DNA of 64,000 nt from Hyphomicrobium sp. MC1 (GTDB lineage Bacteria > Pseudomonadota > Alphaproteobacteria > Rhizobiales > Hyphomicrobiaceae), in NCBI RefSeq assembly GCF_000253295.1, contig NC_015717.1, forward strand, positions 124,001 through 188,000. Reading direction: 5' to 3'. Positions within the stretch are counted from its first letter, which is position 1, and every line of letters starts with the position of its first letter. The translations under genes were made by a program, and so were the position numbers. A model generated the notes under the pieces. That model worked only from the letters and a program-made list of their open reading frames with translations. It did no database searches and was not told the origin of the DNA. Of the stretch, positions 8,554-17,559 are shown one piece after another.

Positions 8554-9174
8554 AGACGCATGCAGCGGGCTGCGTGACAACACTGACGAGCGGTCCGACT
8601 GTTTTTGGCCGTTTGCGTCGGAAGGCTATGTCCGCTCGTTGGCTGTATGCGGTCATAAGGTCCCTTGATTCAGCAACCTAGACCGCAGCCGACGTCAACG
8701 TCAGCAAACTCGGCTTTGCGGAAGTTATAGGACGTCCGCTTCGTCCCAATTGCAGACATCTAAGTCCAAAGTGCATGAAAACGTTGGCGGCACCGAAGAA
8801 CGTCTGCTTTCATGTCAATGTTAGACCTCGCGGATCAAACGAAGACCGACGCCATTGGCCCGAGGCGGACATAAAACTCAAGCGAGGCGTTTTCCTAAAA
8901 ACGCCGGCTGACGGCGTCGGCGAATTTTTTGCGGCTACTCGTAATCGTTACCGGCCGACGCTAATATATGATAGCGTCAGGTTCGCGGCCCAGTGGGAAG
9001 GGAAGCTCTGCAAGAGGGCCCCCGACTTCCCGCGCTTCCCCGAAATAAGGAAATGAAAAATTCTTATTTCGCGCCGTCTTGTGGACCTGCTAGCTCCGGC
9101 AACTCAATATTACGCCATCAAATAAGGGGTGAGCGCTCTGGCGGATGCCCATCCTGTGTCCGACTTCGCTTCTC
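8554..9174. other. Intergenic region with repeat copy, no confident gene
   Basis: No open frame here resembles a protein. A 93-codon frame at 8775-9056 has unlikely composition and no family motif. Positions 8740-8760 are a 21-bp sequence matching 525-545 with one mismatch, in the same orientation. The stretch 8590-8770 has the look of decayed, repetitive non-coding DNA. The promoter of the LuxR-type gene at 9175 presumably lies within 9000-9174. Confidence 0.4.
8740..8760 (+). repeat. Direct repeat copy 2 (21 bp)
   Basis: TTCGTCCCAATTGCAGACAT plus one base, the partner of 525-545 in the same orientation with one mismatch. It lies 187 bp after the AraC-type gene. It could mark the edge of an inserted or duplicated segment, or be a short interspersed repeat. 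Confidence 0.6.
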
Positions 9175-10215
9175 ATGGGGATGATCACGACGTCCGGGCC
9201 GCTAGAAACCGCTAACTGGTACGCAACGTTTGGAGTTGCGGCCAAATCCATCGGCTCATCGGATTTCTATCGGCAATTGCTCCGGTTGCTCGGCTGTTCC
9301 GTAGAGCACGATTACGGGTTTGCTGTCCGTTACGGAAAAGCCAATACCACCGATGTTCTACATACGACGGGCCATCCCGACTTCATCGTCGAACAATACA
9401 AAACGATATTTCACGAGGTTGATCCGTTCGGAAATTACTGGCGAAAAACCAGCAGGAAGGGATTTGTACGTTCCTCTGAGGTAATCAACGAGACCGCAGA
9501 GACCCAGCTTTACACAAATGTTTTTCTCAAGCGCGCGAAAATTGTCGATGAGGTTGGCATCGTCCTCCCGGCACCCGGAGGTTCGTGCATAGCGCTATTT
9601 CTCGAAAGTAAAGCGATCGGCTTTTCCAACGCTGTCGGTGCTCGCGTTGATGAAGTGTTCCCTGCGATTGAGGGCCTTCACCACGCACACCTGGCGCGAA
9701 CCTATGGGAAGCTTATCAGCATCGCCAATGACAGTCGAAACGTCAGCGCACTTCCGATTGCCATTTTCGATCGGCACGGAAACGCGATTTACCAGAGCGC
9801 CAGCTGGCGAGAGGCAGAACTATCCGAACGCCGTCTCGTCGACTTGAAGAATGATATTCGTACGACAGGCCGCACCGAGTTCGGCGTATCCGACAGCATG
9901 CGTCTGCGGGTGATCCCTCTCCTCGACGATTTCGCAATCGCTCCGGGAGGACGGATGTGCGCTTTGGATTGGTCGCCGGTCGAGCCGATTGGCTTTATCG
10001 CTGAGGCAGAAAGACGTGCGCTTGCTCCGCTAACTAAATTGGAGCGAGACATTCTTGCGCTTATAAAGCTGTCAAAATCATCCGGCCAAATCGCAAGCGA
10101 ACTTCAAATCGCAAAGGGTACGGTCAAAAACTACAAGCTTAGGCTCTATCGAAAGTTCGCCGTAAATTCCGAGCGCGAGCTTGTCGGACTGTTTGCGAAG
10201 ACGTCCGTCAGCTGA
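9175..10215 (+). CDS. LuxR-type transcriptional regulator
   Basis: A 346-residue regulator. The C-terminal ~60 residues form a LuxR/GerE helix-turn-helix (LTKLERDILALIKL, then GQIASELQIAKGTVKNYKLR). The N-terminal ~260 residues resemble the sensor halves of stand-alone LuxR proteins found near catabolic genes (FYRQLLRLLG, HEVDPFGNYWRKTSR). No autoinducer-binding signature can be asserted and no receiver domain is seen. I use the ATG at 9175; an ATG at 9181 is equally possible, and a start at 9145 lacks a clear ribosome binding site. It lies directly upstream of the organosulfur operon on the same strand, with a terminator between, so it may control that operon as SfnR does elsewhere, though it is not of the SfnR (sigma-54 activator) type. 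Confidence 0.8.
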   Translation: MGMITTSGPLETANWYATFGVAAKSIGSSDFYRQLLRLLGCSVEHDYGFAVRYGKANTTDVLHTTGHPDFIVEQYKTIFHEVDPFGNYWRKTSRKGFVRSSEVINETAETQLYTNVFLKRAKIVDEVGIVLPAPGGSCIALFLESKAIGFSNAVGARVDEVFPAIEGLHHAHLARTYGKLISIANDSRNVSALPIAIFDRHGNAIYQSASWREAELSERRLVDLKNDIRTTGRTEFGVSDSMRLRVIPLLDDFAIAPGGRMCALDWSPVEPIGFIAEAERRALAPLTKLERDILALIKLSKSSGQIASELQIAKGTVKNYKLRLYRKFAVNSERELVGLFAKTSVS

Positions 10216-10278
10216 AGTGCGTCAGCTCAGGCGCGCACGTTGGGCTTAGTGTCTGAAATCAATATACGAAGAAGATAT

Positions 10279-10301
10279 AAGCCGTGTTTGCGGGCTTTTT
10301 T
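10279..10301 (+). terminator. Rho-independent terminator after the LuxR-type gene
   Basis: AAGCC at 10279-10283 pairs with GGCTT at 10293-10297 and leads into a run of six T (10296-10301). It separates the regulator from the operon starting at 10416. Confidence 0.55.
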
Positions 10302-10415
10302 GCCGTTAGTGCCATTCGGCATCATTGCCTCTCGCGCAGCCCGAGACATTAAATCCCTCTCGAACAAACGAGCGCGTCTGCGGCCGCGCACGCAGCAAGC
10401 GAAGAGGGTATTACT

Positions 10416-10997
10416 TTGTCAATTTCAGTGGTGGGAATATCGGGAAGTCTCTCGGAACCCTCTCGAACGTCGGGGCTGGTTTCGGCAATCCTCGAAGCTA
10501 TAGCGAGGGAGACGAACCTCGATACCATACAAATCGATCTCTCCACGTCGAGCGCCGGACTATTTGCAGCGAGCAGTCCGGCAAAGCTGAACTCAGAAGC
10601 CCGCGCCATCGTCGAACCCGTCGAGGATGCGGATCTGCTCGTTGTTGGGTCGCCGGTATACCGCGCGTCATACACGGGTGCACTGAAGCATCTGTTCGAT
10701 CTCGTTGATCACAAGCGATTTGCTAGCAAGCCGGTTATTTTGGCGGCGACGGGCGGCAGCCCGTTGCATGGTCTGGTAATTGAACATCAATTGCGGCCGC
10801 TGTTCGGCTTTCTCAACGCGCTCACCTTGCCGACGGCAATTTATGCCATCGAAAGCGACTTCTCGAATTATCGTCTCACGAACGATGCCGTACGCGAACG
10901 CATCGATCGATCGGTCGCTGAGGCCGTCATCCAGCTGACCCGCCACCGAATCCCGAAATCATTTTCTTCATCAGTCGGCGCGGCTTCGAACGCGTAA
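10416..10997 (+). CDS. msuE: NADPH-dependent FMN reductase (MsuE/SsuE type)
   Basis: A 193-residue flavodoxin-fold reductase that would supply FMNH2 to the two-component monooxygenases encoded after it. The start of the fold is VVGISGSLSEPSRTSGLVSA. The flavin-contact segment is VVGSPVYRASYTGALKHLFD and the family motif ILAATGGSPLHGLVIEHQLR follows. The length matches MsuE and SsuE (about 190). Initiation is at TTG 10416 with AAGAGG about nine bases upstream; no ATG or GTG lies nearby in frame. First gene of the operon 10416-18959, with SfnG next, so its likely partners are SfnG and SsuD. Confidence 0.88.
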   Translation: MSISVVGISGSLSEPSRTSGLVSAILEAIARETNLDTIQIDLSTSSAGLFAASSPAKLNSEARAIVEPVEDADLLVVGSPVYRASYTGALKHLFDLVDHKRFASKPVILAATGGSPLHGLVIEHQLRPLFGFLNALTLPTAIYAIESDFSNYRLTNDAVRERIDRSVAEAVIQLTRHRIPKSFSSSVGAASNA

Positions 10998-11030
10998 GAA
11001 CGGTGATAATTGCACTGGAGAGATTCCGAA

Positions 11031-12149
11031 ATGACGATCCTGCCGAGAGAGAATTTGCAACCGCGCGAAGGGCTCAAGTTTGCCTACTGGGTGCCAAATG
11101 TTTCGGGTGGCCTCGTAATCAGTAAGGTCCCCCAGCGGACTCGATGGGATTATGAGTACAACCGCGATCTCGCACGTATCGCCGAAAAGTCGGGTTTCGA
11201 CTATGCGCTCAGTCAAATTCGCTTTACGGCCGGCTATGGTGCCGAATTTCAGCACGAGCCCGTCTCCTTCAGCCAAGCTCTGCTCGGAGCAACTGAACAT
11301 CTCAAGGTGATCGCAGCGCTTCTGCCTGGACCATGGACGCCTGCCGTCGCTGCCAAGCAGATTGCGACCATAAACCATCTCTATGGCGGCCGTATCGCGG
11401 TCAATATCGTCAGTGGCTGGTTCCGTGGGGAATTTGCAGCCATCGGTGAACACTGGCTCGACCACGACGAACGGTATCGAAGGTCTGAAGAATTCATCCG
11501 CGCTTTACGCGGGATATGGACCGAAGATGATTTCACGCTGCGCGGCGATTTCTATCGTTTCAATAATTTCAGCATGAAGCCGAAGCCGCTCGATCCTCTT
11601 CCGGAAATCTTTCAGGGCGGGTCATCGCGCGCAGCTCGAGACATGGCATCGCGTGTCTCCGACTGGTACTTCACCAATGGCAATACGCCGGACGGTCTTC
11701 AGCAACAAGTCGCTGATATCCGCGAGAAGTCGTCTGCATACGGTCGCTCGGTAAAAGTCGGAATCAACGCATTTGCGATTGTGCGTCAGACGGAAGCGGA
11801 AGCGCGTCAGGTTCTCGATGAAATCATCCAAGACGCCGACCCCGATGCCGTTAAGGCCTTCGGGCACGAGGTGAAGAATGCCGGCAAGGCATCGCCCGAA
11901 GGAGAAGGCAATTGGGCGAAATCCACGTTTGAAGATCTCGTTCAGTATAATGACGGATTCCGCTCAAATCTCATTGGCACGCCACAACAGGTGGCGGAAC
12001 GCATCATAGCGCTCAAGGATGCGGGCGCAGATCTCATCCTTCTCGGCTTTCTGCATTTTCAGGAAGAGGTCGAGTACTTCGGACGTCATGTCATTCCAAT
12101 CGTTCGCGAGCTTGAGGCCTCTAAACGCGTGCTTGAGGCGGCTCAGTGA
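11031..12149 (+). CDS. sfnG: FMNH2-dependent dimethylsulfone monooxygenase SfnG
   Basis: A 372-residue bacterial-luciferase-like (LLM) flavin monooxygenase. SfnG converts dimethylsulfone to methanesulfinate with FMNH2 and O2. Recognisable segments are LKFAYWVPNVSGGLVISKVP, SGFDYALSQIRFTAGYGAEF, INHLYGGRIAVNIVSGWFRG and the HDERYRRSEEFIRALRGIW motif shared by the SsuD/SfnG/RutA group. I use the ATG at 11031; the track back to 11010 lacks support. It lies 33 bp after the FMN reductase and just before SfnB, the classical sulfone-acquisition neighbourhood. It would generate sulfur for growth when sulfate is scarce. Confidence 0.9.
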   Translation: MTILPRENLQPREGLKFAYWVPNVSGGLVISKVPQRTRWDYEYNRDLARIAEKSGFDYALSQIRFTAGYGAEFQHEPVSFSQALLGATEHLKVIAALLPGPWTPAVAAKQIATINHLYGGRIAVNIVSGWFRGEFAAIGEHWLDHDERYRRSEEFIRALRGIWTEDDFTLRGDFYRFNNFSMKPKPLDPLPEIFQGGSSRAARDMASRVSDWYFTNGNTPDGLQQQVADIREKSSAYGRSVKVGINAFAIVRQTEAEARQVLDEIIQDADPDAVKAFGHEVKNAGKASPEGEGNWAKSTFEDLVQYNDGFRSNLIGTPQQVAERIIALKDAGADLILLGFLHFQEEVEYFGRHVIPIVRELEASKRVLEAAQ

Positions 12150-12204
12150 CAAGAAATCATCATCAATGAATTCGCACCAAACACCAAATTCGTAGGATCG
12201 AGAA

Positions 12205-13458
12205 ATGACTGCAGCAGATATCATCAATGCGCCAAAGGCCGACATCGAAGCCGTTCCGGCCCTGCCCTGGCCGACAAGAGCCGCTCACATCATTCGGTCT
12301 GACCAGGAAGCAATTGAGATCGCCGAAGATCTGGCAGCGAAATTTGCGCAAGGCGCATCTGAGCGCGATCGAACGCGGCGCTGGCCAGTTCAGGAGTTGG
12401 ACGCTTTCTCCCAGAGCGGTCTTTGGTCCATCAACGTTCCGAAGAAATTCGGCGGGCCGGAGGTCTCGTACGTGACGCTGAGCAAGGTCGTGGAAATCAT
12501 ATCCGCCGCCGATCCGTCACTCGGACAGATCCCTCAAAATCATCTCGGCGTTCTCGCTGCCATACGAACGGTTTCCGACGAGGGTCAGCAGCGATTGCTA
12601 TTCGATCTGGCCTTGCGCGGCGTACGATTTGGTAATGCTTTTTCGGAGTTCGGTTCGAAGAAGGCAGCGGAATTCGAAACCAAGTTTACCGACGCCGGCG
12701 ACCACGTGATCGTCAAAGGGCGTAAGTTCTATTCAAGCGGTGCGCTTCTTGCACATCTCGTTCCGATCGTCGCTTTAGACGATCAAGGCCGCGCCTGGTA
12801 CGCAATCGCTCGACGGGATGCGCCAGGACTTACTGTAATTGACGACTGGAGCAGCTTCGGACAGCGAACCACACTCAGTGGCACCGTCGTCATTGATAAC
12901 GTTTCCATACCGAAGACGCATCTCGTGCCGGGCTACAAGGGCTATGAGAGGCCAACTGCCGATGGTGCGATTTTTCAGATCATTCAGGTTGCGGTTGATA
13001 CAGGCATCGCTAAAGCCGCCATCGACGATACGATCGCGTTCGTGAAAACGAGATCCCGGCCCTGGGTGGATAGCGGTATCGATCGCGCTTCCGGCGATCC
13101 GTATACAATTCAAGCTGTCGGTGATCTCGCACTGCGATTGCATGCCGCCCAGGCCCTCTTGGAGAAAGCGGGTCACGCGGTTGACGAGGCCGTCGCCAAC
13201 GCCACCGCGAACACCGTTGCTCGAGCGCAAATTGCTGTCGCAGAGGCGAAAGTTTTGAGCACAGAAATCGCTCTAGCTGCATCGAATAAGCTCTTCGAAC
13301 TTGCAGGAACACGCTCGACTCTTGCCGAACATAATCTTGATCGGCATTGGAGGAATGCGCGGACGCACACGCTCCACGACCCTGTGCGTTGGAAGTACGC
13401 GATTCTTGGCGATTACTTTCTCAATGACGTTAAGCCGCCACTCCACGCTTGGAGCTAG
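12205..13458 (+). CDS. sfnB: SfnB family sulfur-acquisition oxidoreductase
   Basis: A 417-residue acyl-CoA-dehydrogenase-fold flavoprotein of the SfnB type, related to DszC. Family segments: RTRRWPVQELDAFSQSGLWS, VPKKFGGPEVSYVTLSKVVE, GQIPQNHLGVLAAI, RFGNAFSEFGSKKA and near the end FELAGTRSTLAEHNLDRHWR followed by NARTHTLHDPVRWK. The C-terminal R-N-x-R-T-H-T-L-H-D-P block is typical of the FMN-dependent DszC/SfnB branch, which uses reduced flavin rather than acyl-CoA. The exact reaction of SfnB has not been firmly established to my knowledge. It lies 55 bp after sfnG and is required with it in sulfone use in Pseudomonas. Confidence 0.88.
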   Translation: MTAADIINAPKADIEAVPALPWPTRAAHIIRSDQEAIEIAEDLAAKFAQGASERDRTRRWPVQELDAFSQSGLWSINVPKKFGGPEVSYVTLSKVVEIISAADPSLGQIPQNHLGVLAAIRTVSDEGQQRLLFDLALRGVRFGNAFSEFGSKKAAEFETKFTDAGDHVIVKGRKFYSSGALLAHLVPIVALDDQGRAWYAIARRDAPGLTVIDDWSSFGQRTTLSGTVVIDNVSIPKTHLVPGYKGYERPTADGAIFQIIQVAVDTGIAKAAIDDTIAFVKTRSRPWVDSGIDRASGDPYTIQAVGDLALRLHAAQALLEKAGHAVDEAVANATANTVARAQIAVAEAKVLSTEIALAASNKLFELAGTRSTLAEHNLDRHWRNARTHTLHDPVRWKYAILGDYFLNDVKPPLHAWS

Positions 13459-13524
13459 CGCAGAGACAATCTTCCCAACATCACTGACTTTCATCTTTAA
13501 GGCCATCTGGCCAAAGGAACAGCC

Positions 13525-15033
13525 ATGTCCATTTCAAGCCTTGAGAGTTCGCAGATCTCAGCCGCCGGTCCGCAATCCGAAATGCGCCGCGTTATTACCT
13601 GGAAAGACGCGTTCTGGATCACAGCCGGAGCCTCGCCTTGGGTCCTCTTCTCGATAGGAGCCATGGCCGACACTCTCGGAACGGCGTCCGTTCTGGTGTG
13701 GGCAATTTCGTCTGTCATCGGCTTCGTCCAGCTTTTTCTATACGCGGAGTTAGCCGGCGTGTTCCCCAATAAGACTGGCGGTGGGTCCGTCTATGCTTCA
13801 GTCGCTTGGATCAAGTACAGCAAGTTCTTTGCTCCGATAAACATGGGAGCCTACTGGTTCGGAACCTCGACGTCGCTGACTGTTCTGGCTTCGCTTTGCG
13901 GAAGCTACATCGTCTCAGCTTTTCTCCAAGGCACCTCGTTTGCATCCTTCTCTGTAACTCTGCTCGATCTGTCCTCCGTCTTGCCGGGGATCGTATTCCA
14001 ACTTAATGCGACGATCATCACGGGAATTCTTGTTCTGCTGTTCGTGTTCGCGCTTCAGCACACAGGCATCCTCCGTGCCGCAAAAATCCAGCATATCATT
14101 GCGCTTTTCGCACTAATACCACTGGTCCTGATCGCCATCGTTCCGCTGTTCAACGGCACGATCAACTACGCGAACTTCACGCCGTTCGAACTGAAGGGTG
14201 GCGTGGATTGGTTCAGCAAAGAGGGGCTGACGCTTTTGGCAGGCGGTTTGTTCATCGCCGGTTGGAGCACCTATGGGGCAGAACAGGCGGTATCTTTCGT
14301 CAGCGAATTCAAGGACCCGCATCGCGATAACATTCGTGCAATCGTATCGACGGGGCTGATCGCCTTCGTGTGCTACGTGGTATTACCCTTCACGTTCCTG
14401 GGGGTTCTCGGTCTCAAGACGCTCACCCAACCCGATTTCGTCGCTGGCTATACGCAGCAAGCAGTCTCTGATCTCGCGACGATTTCTTTTGGCAGCAAGG
14501 CCGCCGAGGTCGTCACCATCGTTCTAATCCTTGCTCTTTTGCTGTCGGTTGGAACGCTGTTGGCGGTGAGCTCGAGAACACTTTATCAGGGCTCCGTTGA
14601 CGGCGTTTTTCCGAAGTTTCTTTCGCGTCTCAATGGTCACCGCGCGCCCGTCGCCGGAATGTGGGCCGACATCGTTGTCAACGGAGTTTTGATGCTGCTC
14701 GGTGCTCCACTGTTCGTTCTGGCGGCCGGAGCGGTCTCCTACCTTTTGAGCATCTCGATGGACCTCGTCGCCGTCAGGTTACTGCGCAGCCAGTATCCGA
14801 CCAGCGAACGGCACTTTCGAGCGCCTGATTTTCTTGTGAATTATGTCGGCCCTGCTCTCGCCCTTTTTAACCTCGGACTCATCCTCTTCGGCGCCAACAC
14901 GTTTGCACCCAACGCACTTTTCTACGGATTGGGCGTGTTGGTTATCGTCGTGCTGCTCTTTGTCTATCGCCACTACATCGTCGACAGAGGCGAGTGGCCG
15001 GAGCGCGCGAAAAGAGATCTCGGAGTCCAATAG
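13525..15033 (+). CDS. APC superfamily permease
   Basis: A 502-residue permease with about 12 membrane spans of the amino acid-polyamine-organocation superfamily. The first helix signature is ITAGASPWVLFSIGAMADTL, helix 3 region ELAGVFPNKTGGGSVYASVA, and a conserved GWSTYGAEQAVSFVSEFKDP follows midway, as in helix 6 of the fold. The C-terminal cytoplasmic region before the last helices contains SERHFRAP. It lies in the middle of an organosulfur operon, 66 bp after sfnB and 61 bp before the GcvT-like gene. The likely cargo is therefore a small organosulfur or methylated zwitterion rather than a common amino acid, but that is an inference from position only. Confidence 0.82.
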   Translation: MSISSLESSQISAAGPQSEMRRVITWKDAFWITAGASPWVLFSIGAMADTLGTASVLVWAISSVIGFVQLFLYAELAGVFPNKTGGGSVYASVAWIKYSKFFAPINMGAYWFGTSTSLTVLASLCGSYIVSAFLQGTSFASFSVTLLDLSSVLPGIVFQLNATIITGILVLLFVFALQHTGILRAAKIQHIIALFALIPLVLIAIVPLFNGTINYANFTPFELKGGVDWFSKEGLTLLAGGLFIAGWSTYGAEQAVSFVSEFKDPHRDNIRAIVSTGLIAFVCYVVLPFTFLGVLGLKTLTQPDFVAGYTQQAVSDLATISFGSKAAEVVTIVLILALLLSVGTLLAVSSRTLYQGSVDGVFPKFLSRLNGHRAPVAGMWADIVVNGVLMLLGAPLFVLAAGAVSYLLSISMDLVAVRLLRSQYPTSERHFRAPDFLVNYVGPALALFNLGLILFGANTFAPNALFYGLGVLVIVVLLFVYRHYIVDRGEWPERAKRDLGVQ

Positions 15034-15094
15034 GACACCCTCACACACTGAAGTTAACCCGATCAATCCGAGCAATTTAAAGCAGGAACGTTAG

Positions 15095-16330
15095 ATGTCT
15101 CTCAGCACAACTCGCCTCGTTGTCGCCGCTGATGAGGAAGGTGGCTGGGACTACGGTACCGATCGCGGACCGTATTCCACCTTCCACATCGCAAACGGCG
15201 CCAAGTACTGCGTGTATAACAATCGTCTCATGCCGGTGACACAGAAGGTCGATCGCATTGACGGCTATTGGGCTCTTCGGCAGACGGCCGCGCTCTTCGA
15301 TACCGGCGAACGACCGATCGAAATCAAGGGGCCGGACGCCGAAAAACTCGCCAACAAAGTCTTCACTCGCAACATCTCAAATTTGAAGCCCGGACGCGCC
15401 GCCTATTCTCTGCTCTGCTATCCGAATGGCACGTTACTCTGTGACGGTGTACTGCTGCGCTTCGAGGCAGATCACTTCTGGTACGTGCAGGCGGACGGAC
15501 CAGTATTTTCCTGGCTCGTCGCTCAGAGCGAAGGTTTGGATGTCGAAATTTCGGACCCTCGCTCGTGGGTCGCTCAAGTCCAAGGCCCTGCATCTCTCGA
15601 TATCTTGAACGAACTCGTCGAAGGCGGCGTGCCTGACGACTTCAGATATTTTGCTGTTCGCCGAGCACGGATCAAAGGTCAGGACGTCGTCATTACTAGA
15701 ACCGGCTGGACCAACGAATTGGGCTTCGAATTCTATACGCTGCCCAAAGAAGCGAATTACGAGGGTGAAGGGCTGTGGCGTGCCGTGCTCGAAGCAGGCC
15801 GACGCCACGGACTTCAAGTGAGCGGCCTGGATTCAATGGAAATCCGCCGGATCGAGGCCGGCATTCTCAACAATGGCTCGGACTTCGACGATTCCTTCAC
15901 TCCATTCGATGCGGGTCTCGGCGCATATGTCGATTTTTCGAAAGATCACTTCATTGGAAGATCGGCTCTTGAGACCGCCCACCGGGAGCCGCGCCTGATC
16001 GGCCTCATAAGCAAATCGGGCGAGCCATTACGCCAATCACGCGTAACGGCGAACAGCAAGGACCTCGGCTTCGTGACGGCGGCGGCATATTCGCCGTATC
16101 TCGAGGCGGGAATCGCGATTGTCCGACTGAACGAGCCTATTGCCGAAGGTGCGCGAGTGACGGTCACCGGCCGCGATCTGAAGCCCCACGCAGCCGTGCT
16201 CTCGAATCTTCCCCTGTATGACAAGGACAAGAAGATCCCGCGCGGACTGGCGGTCGAAATTCCTAAACGGCCTTCTGTCGCGCTGCAGAGGTCTCCAGAG
16301 CGCGCGCGCCCGTTCGCCGCTCGATCTTAA
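15095..16330 (+). CDS. GcvT-like tetrahydrofolate-dependent aminomethyltransferase/demethylase
   Basis: A 411-residue protein of the glycine-cleavage T-protein family. N-terminal folate-binding domain segments are YWALRQTAALFDTGERPIEI and KVFTRNISNLKPGRAAYSLL, then LCDGVLLRFEADHFWYVQAD. The central RTGWTNELGFEFYTLP and GLDSMEIRRIEAGI motifs, and the C-terminal barrel domain, are in place. Related enzymes transfer methyl or aminomethyl groups to tetrahydrofolate, including DmdA, which demethylates dimethylsulfoniopropionate. No gcvH or gcvP is near, arguing against glycine cleavage. Between a permease and SsuD, a demethylase for a methylated sulfur or nitrogen compound is the best guess. The extension after PRGLAVEIPK is short and specific to this protein. 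Confidence 0.78.
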   Translation: MSLSTTRLVVAADEEGGWDYGTDRGPYSTFHIANGAKYCVYNNRLMPVTQKVDRIDGYWALRQTAALFDTGERPIEIKGPDAEKLANKVFTRNISNLKPGRAAYSLLCYPNGTLLCDGVLLRFEADHFWYVQADGPVFSWLVAQSEGLDVEISDPRSWVAQVQGPASLDILNELVEGGVPDDFRYFAVRRARIKGQDVVITRTGWTNELGFEFYTLPKEANYEGEGLWRAVLEAGRRHGLQVSGLDSMEIRRIEAGILNNGSDFDDSFTPFDAGLGAYVDFSKDHFIGRSALETAHREPRLIGLISKSGEPLRQSRVTANSKDLGFVTAAAYSPYLEAGIAIVRLNEPIAEGARVTVTGRDLKPHAAVLSNLPLYDKDKKIPRGLAVEIPKRPSVALQRSPERARPFAARS

Positions 16331-16344
16331 AGAGAGACTTGGCA

Positions 16345-17559
16345 ATGACGTTACGCACAATTGATCATCCATTGGGTCATGCGGCTGCCGCGGATGAAGC
16401 GCCGGAGAAAATCAACGTCCTCTGGTTCATTCCGACTCATGGGGACGGCCACTACCTCGGCACCTCGCTTGGCGGCAGGTCGGTTGACCTGCCGTACTTG
16501 AGGCAAATAGCGCAGGCTGCCGACTCGCTCGGTTACTATGGAGCTTTGCTTCCGACCGGGCGAAGTTGTGAGGATAGTTGGATCGTCGCCGCAGCGCTTG
16601 CGCCGCTCACCGAGAAACTGCGCTTCCTGGTCGCCGTGCGCCCGGGGCTGCAGTCACCAACCGTCGCCGCGCGTATGACGGCCACGCTCGATCGAATCTC
16701 AAACGGCCGGGTGTTGATCAACGTAGTGACCGGGGGAGATCCCGCCGAGAACAAGGGCGACGGTCTTTTTGCCGATCACTCGGAGAGGTACGAACTCACT
16801 CGAGAATTTCTAGAAATCTACGATCGTATCCTTCGAGGTCAAAATGTAACCGCAGCTGGTAAGCACGTCGCCGTCGAAGATGCCCGTCTGCTTTTTCCCC
16901 CCGTGCAGACGCCGCGACCGCCGTTTTATTTCGGTGGGTCTTCCGAAGCGGCGAACAGTGTTGCGGCACAGATGGTCGATAAATACCTAACATGGGGTGA
17001 GCCTCCAGCCGCCGTCGCGGAAAAAATCGAGCATGTTAAGCGATTGGCTGCAGCGGCGGGCCGTAAACTCACATTCGGTATTCGGCTTCATATCATCGTG
17101 CGGAAAACCACCGAGAAGGCATGGGAGGCGGCGGCGTCGCTCATCGAGCATTTGGATGATGCGACGATCGAATCTGCGCAGAAAGTATTCGCCAGGATGG
17201 ACTCCGTCGGTCAGCAACGCATGAACCGATTGCATGGCGGCCGCCGTGACAGGCTCGAAGTTAGTCCCAATCTTTGGGCCGGAGTTGGACTCGTACGAGG
17301 AGGCGCCGGCACTGCCCTGGTCGGAGATCCGGAAACGGTCGCAGAACGCATAGAAGAGTATCGCCAGTTGGGCATCGATACGTTCATTCTATCCGGCTAT
17401 CCGCATCTAGAGGAATGCTTTCGCGTGGCAGAACTTCTTTTGCCCAAGTTGCCTCTGGCGCACGCAACGCGATCCAGCGCAAACGTCGTGAACATGGGAC
17501 CCTTCGGCGAGACCATAGCGGGCGACCACCGACCGGCGGCGCGTGTGGGGCAATCGTGA
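16345..17559 (+). CDS. ssuD: FMNH2-dependent alkanesulfonate monooxygenase SsuD (copy 1)
   Basis: A 404-residue LLM-family monooxygenase that cleaves C1 or longer alkanesulfonates to aldehyde and sulfite. It matches SsuD throughout: VLWFIPTHGDGHYLG, LLPTGRSCEDSWIVAAALAP (with the conserved cysteine), FLVAVRPGLQSPTVAARMTA, LDRISNGRVLINVVTGGDP and SPNLWAGVGLVRGGAGTALV. I use the ATG at 16345 with AGAGAG upstream; a TTG at 16339 is possible. The C-terminal tail after the barrel is about 20 residues longer than E. coli SsuD (381). Its TGA overlaps the GTG of the next gene by 4 nt. A second ssuD lies at 31737-32906; differing substrate range of the two is plausible. Confidence 0.92.
   Translation: MTLRTIDHPLGHAAAADEAPEKINVLWFIPTHGDGHYLGTSLGGRSVDLPYLRQIAQAADSLGYYGALLPTGRSCEDSWIVAAALAPLTEKLRFLVAVRPGLQSPTVAARMTATLDRISNGRVLINVVTGGDPAENKGDGLFADHSERYELTREFLEIYDRILRGQNVTAAGKHVAVEDARLLFPPVQTPRPPFYFGGSSEAANSVAAQMVDKYLTWGEPPAAVAEKIEHVKRLAAAAGRKLTFGIRLHIIVRKTTEKAWEAAASLIEHLDDATIESAQKVFARMDSVGQQRMNRLHGGRRDRLEVSPNLWAGVGLVRGGAGTALVGDPETVAERIEEYRQLGIDTFILSGYPHLEECFRVAELLLPKLPLAHATRSSANVVNMGPFGETIAGDHRPAARVGQS

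Noticed and set aside
8775..9056. 93-codon open frame on the plus strand
   Set aside because: No family likeness, no good ribosome binding site, and it lies in decayed repetitive-looking DNA.
10216..10415. Possible sigma-54 promoter before msuE
   Set aside because: A GG-TGC-like pair near 10318-10332 has the wrong spacing for a -24/-12 element, so no sigma-54 site is claimed.
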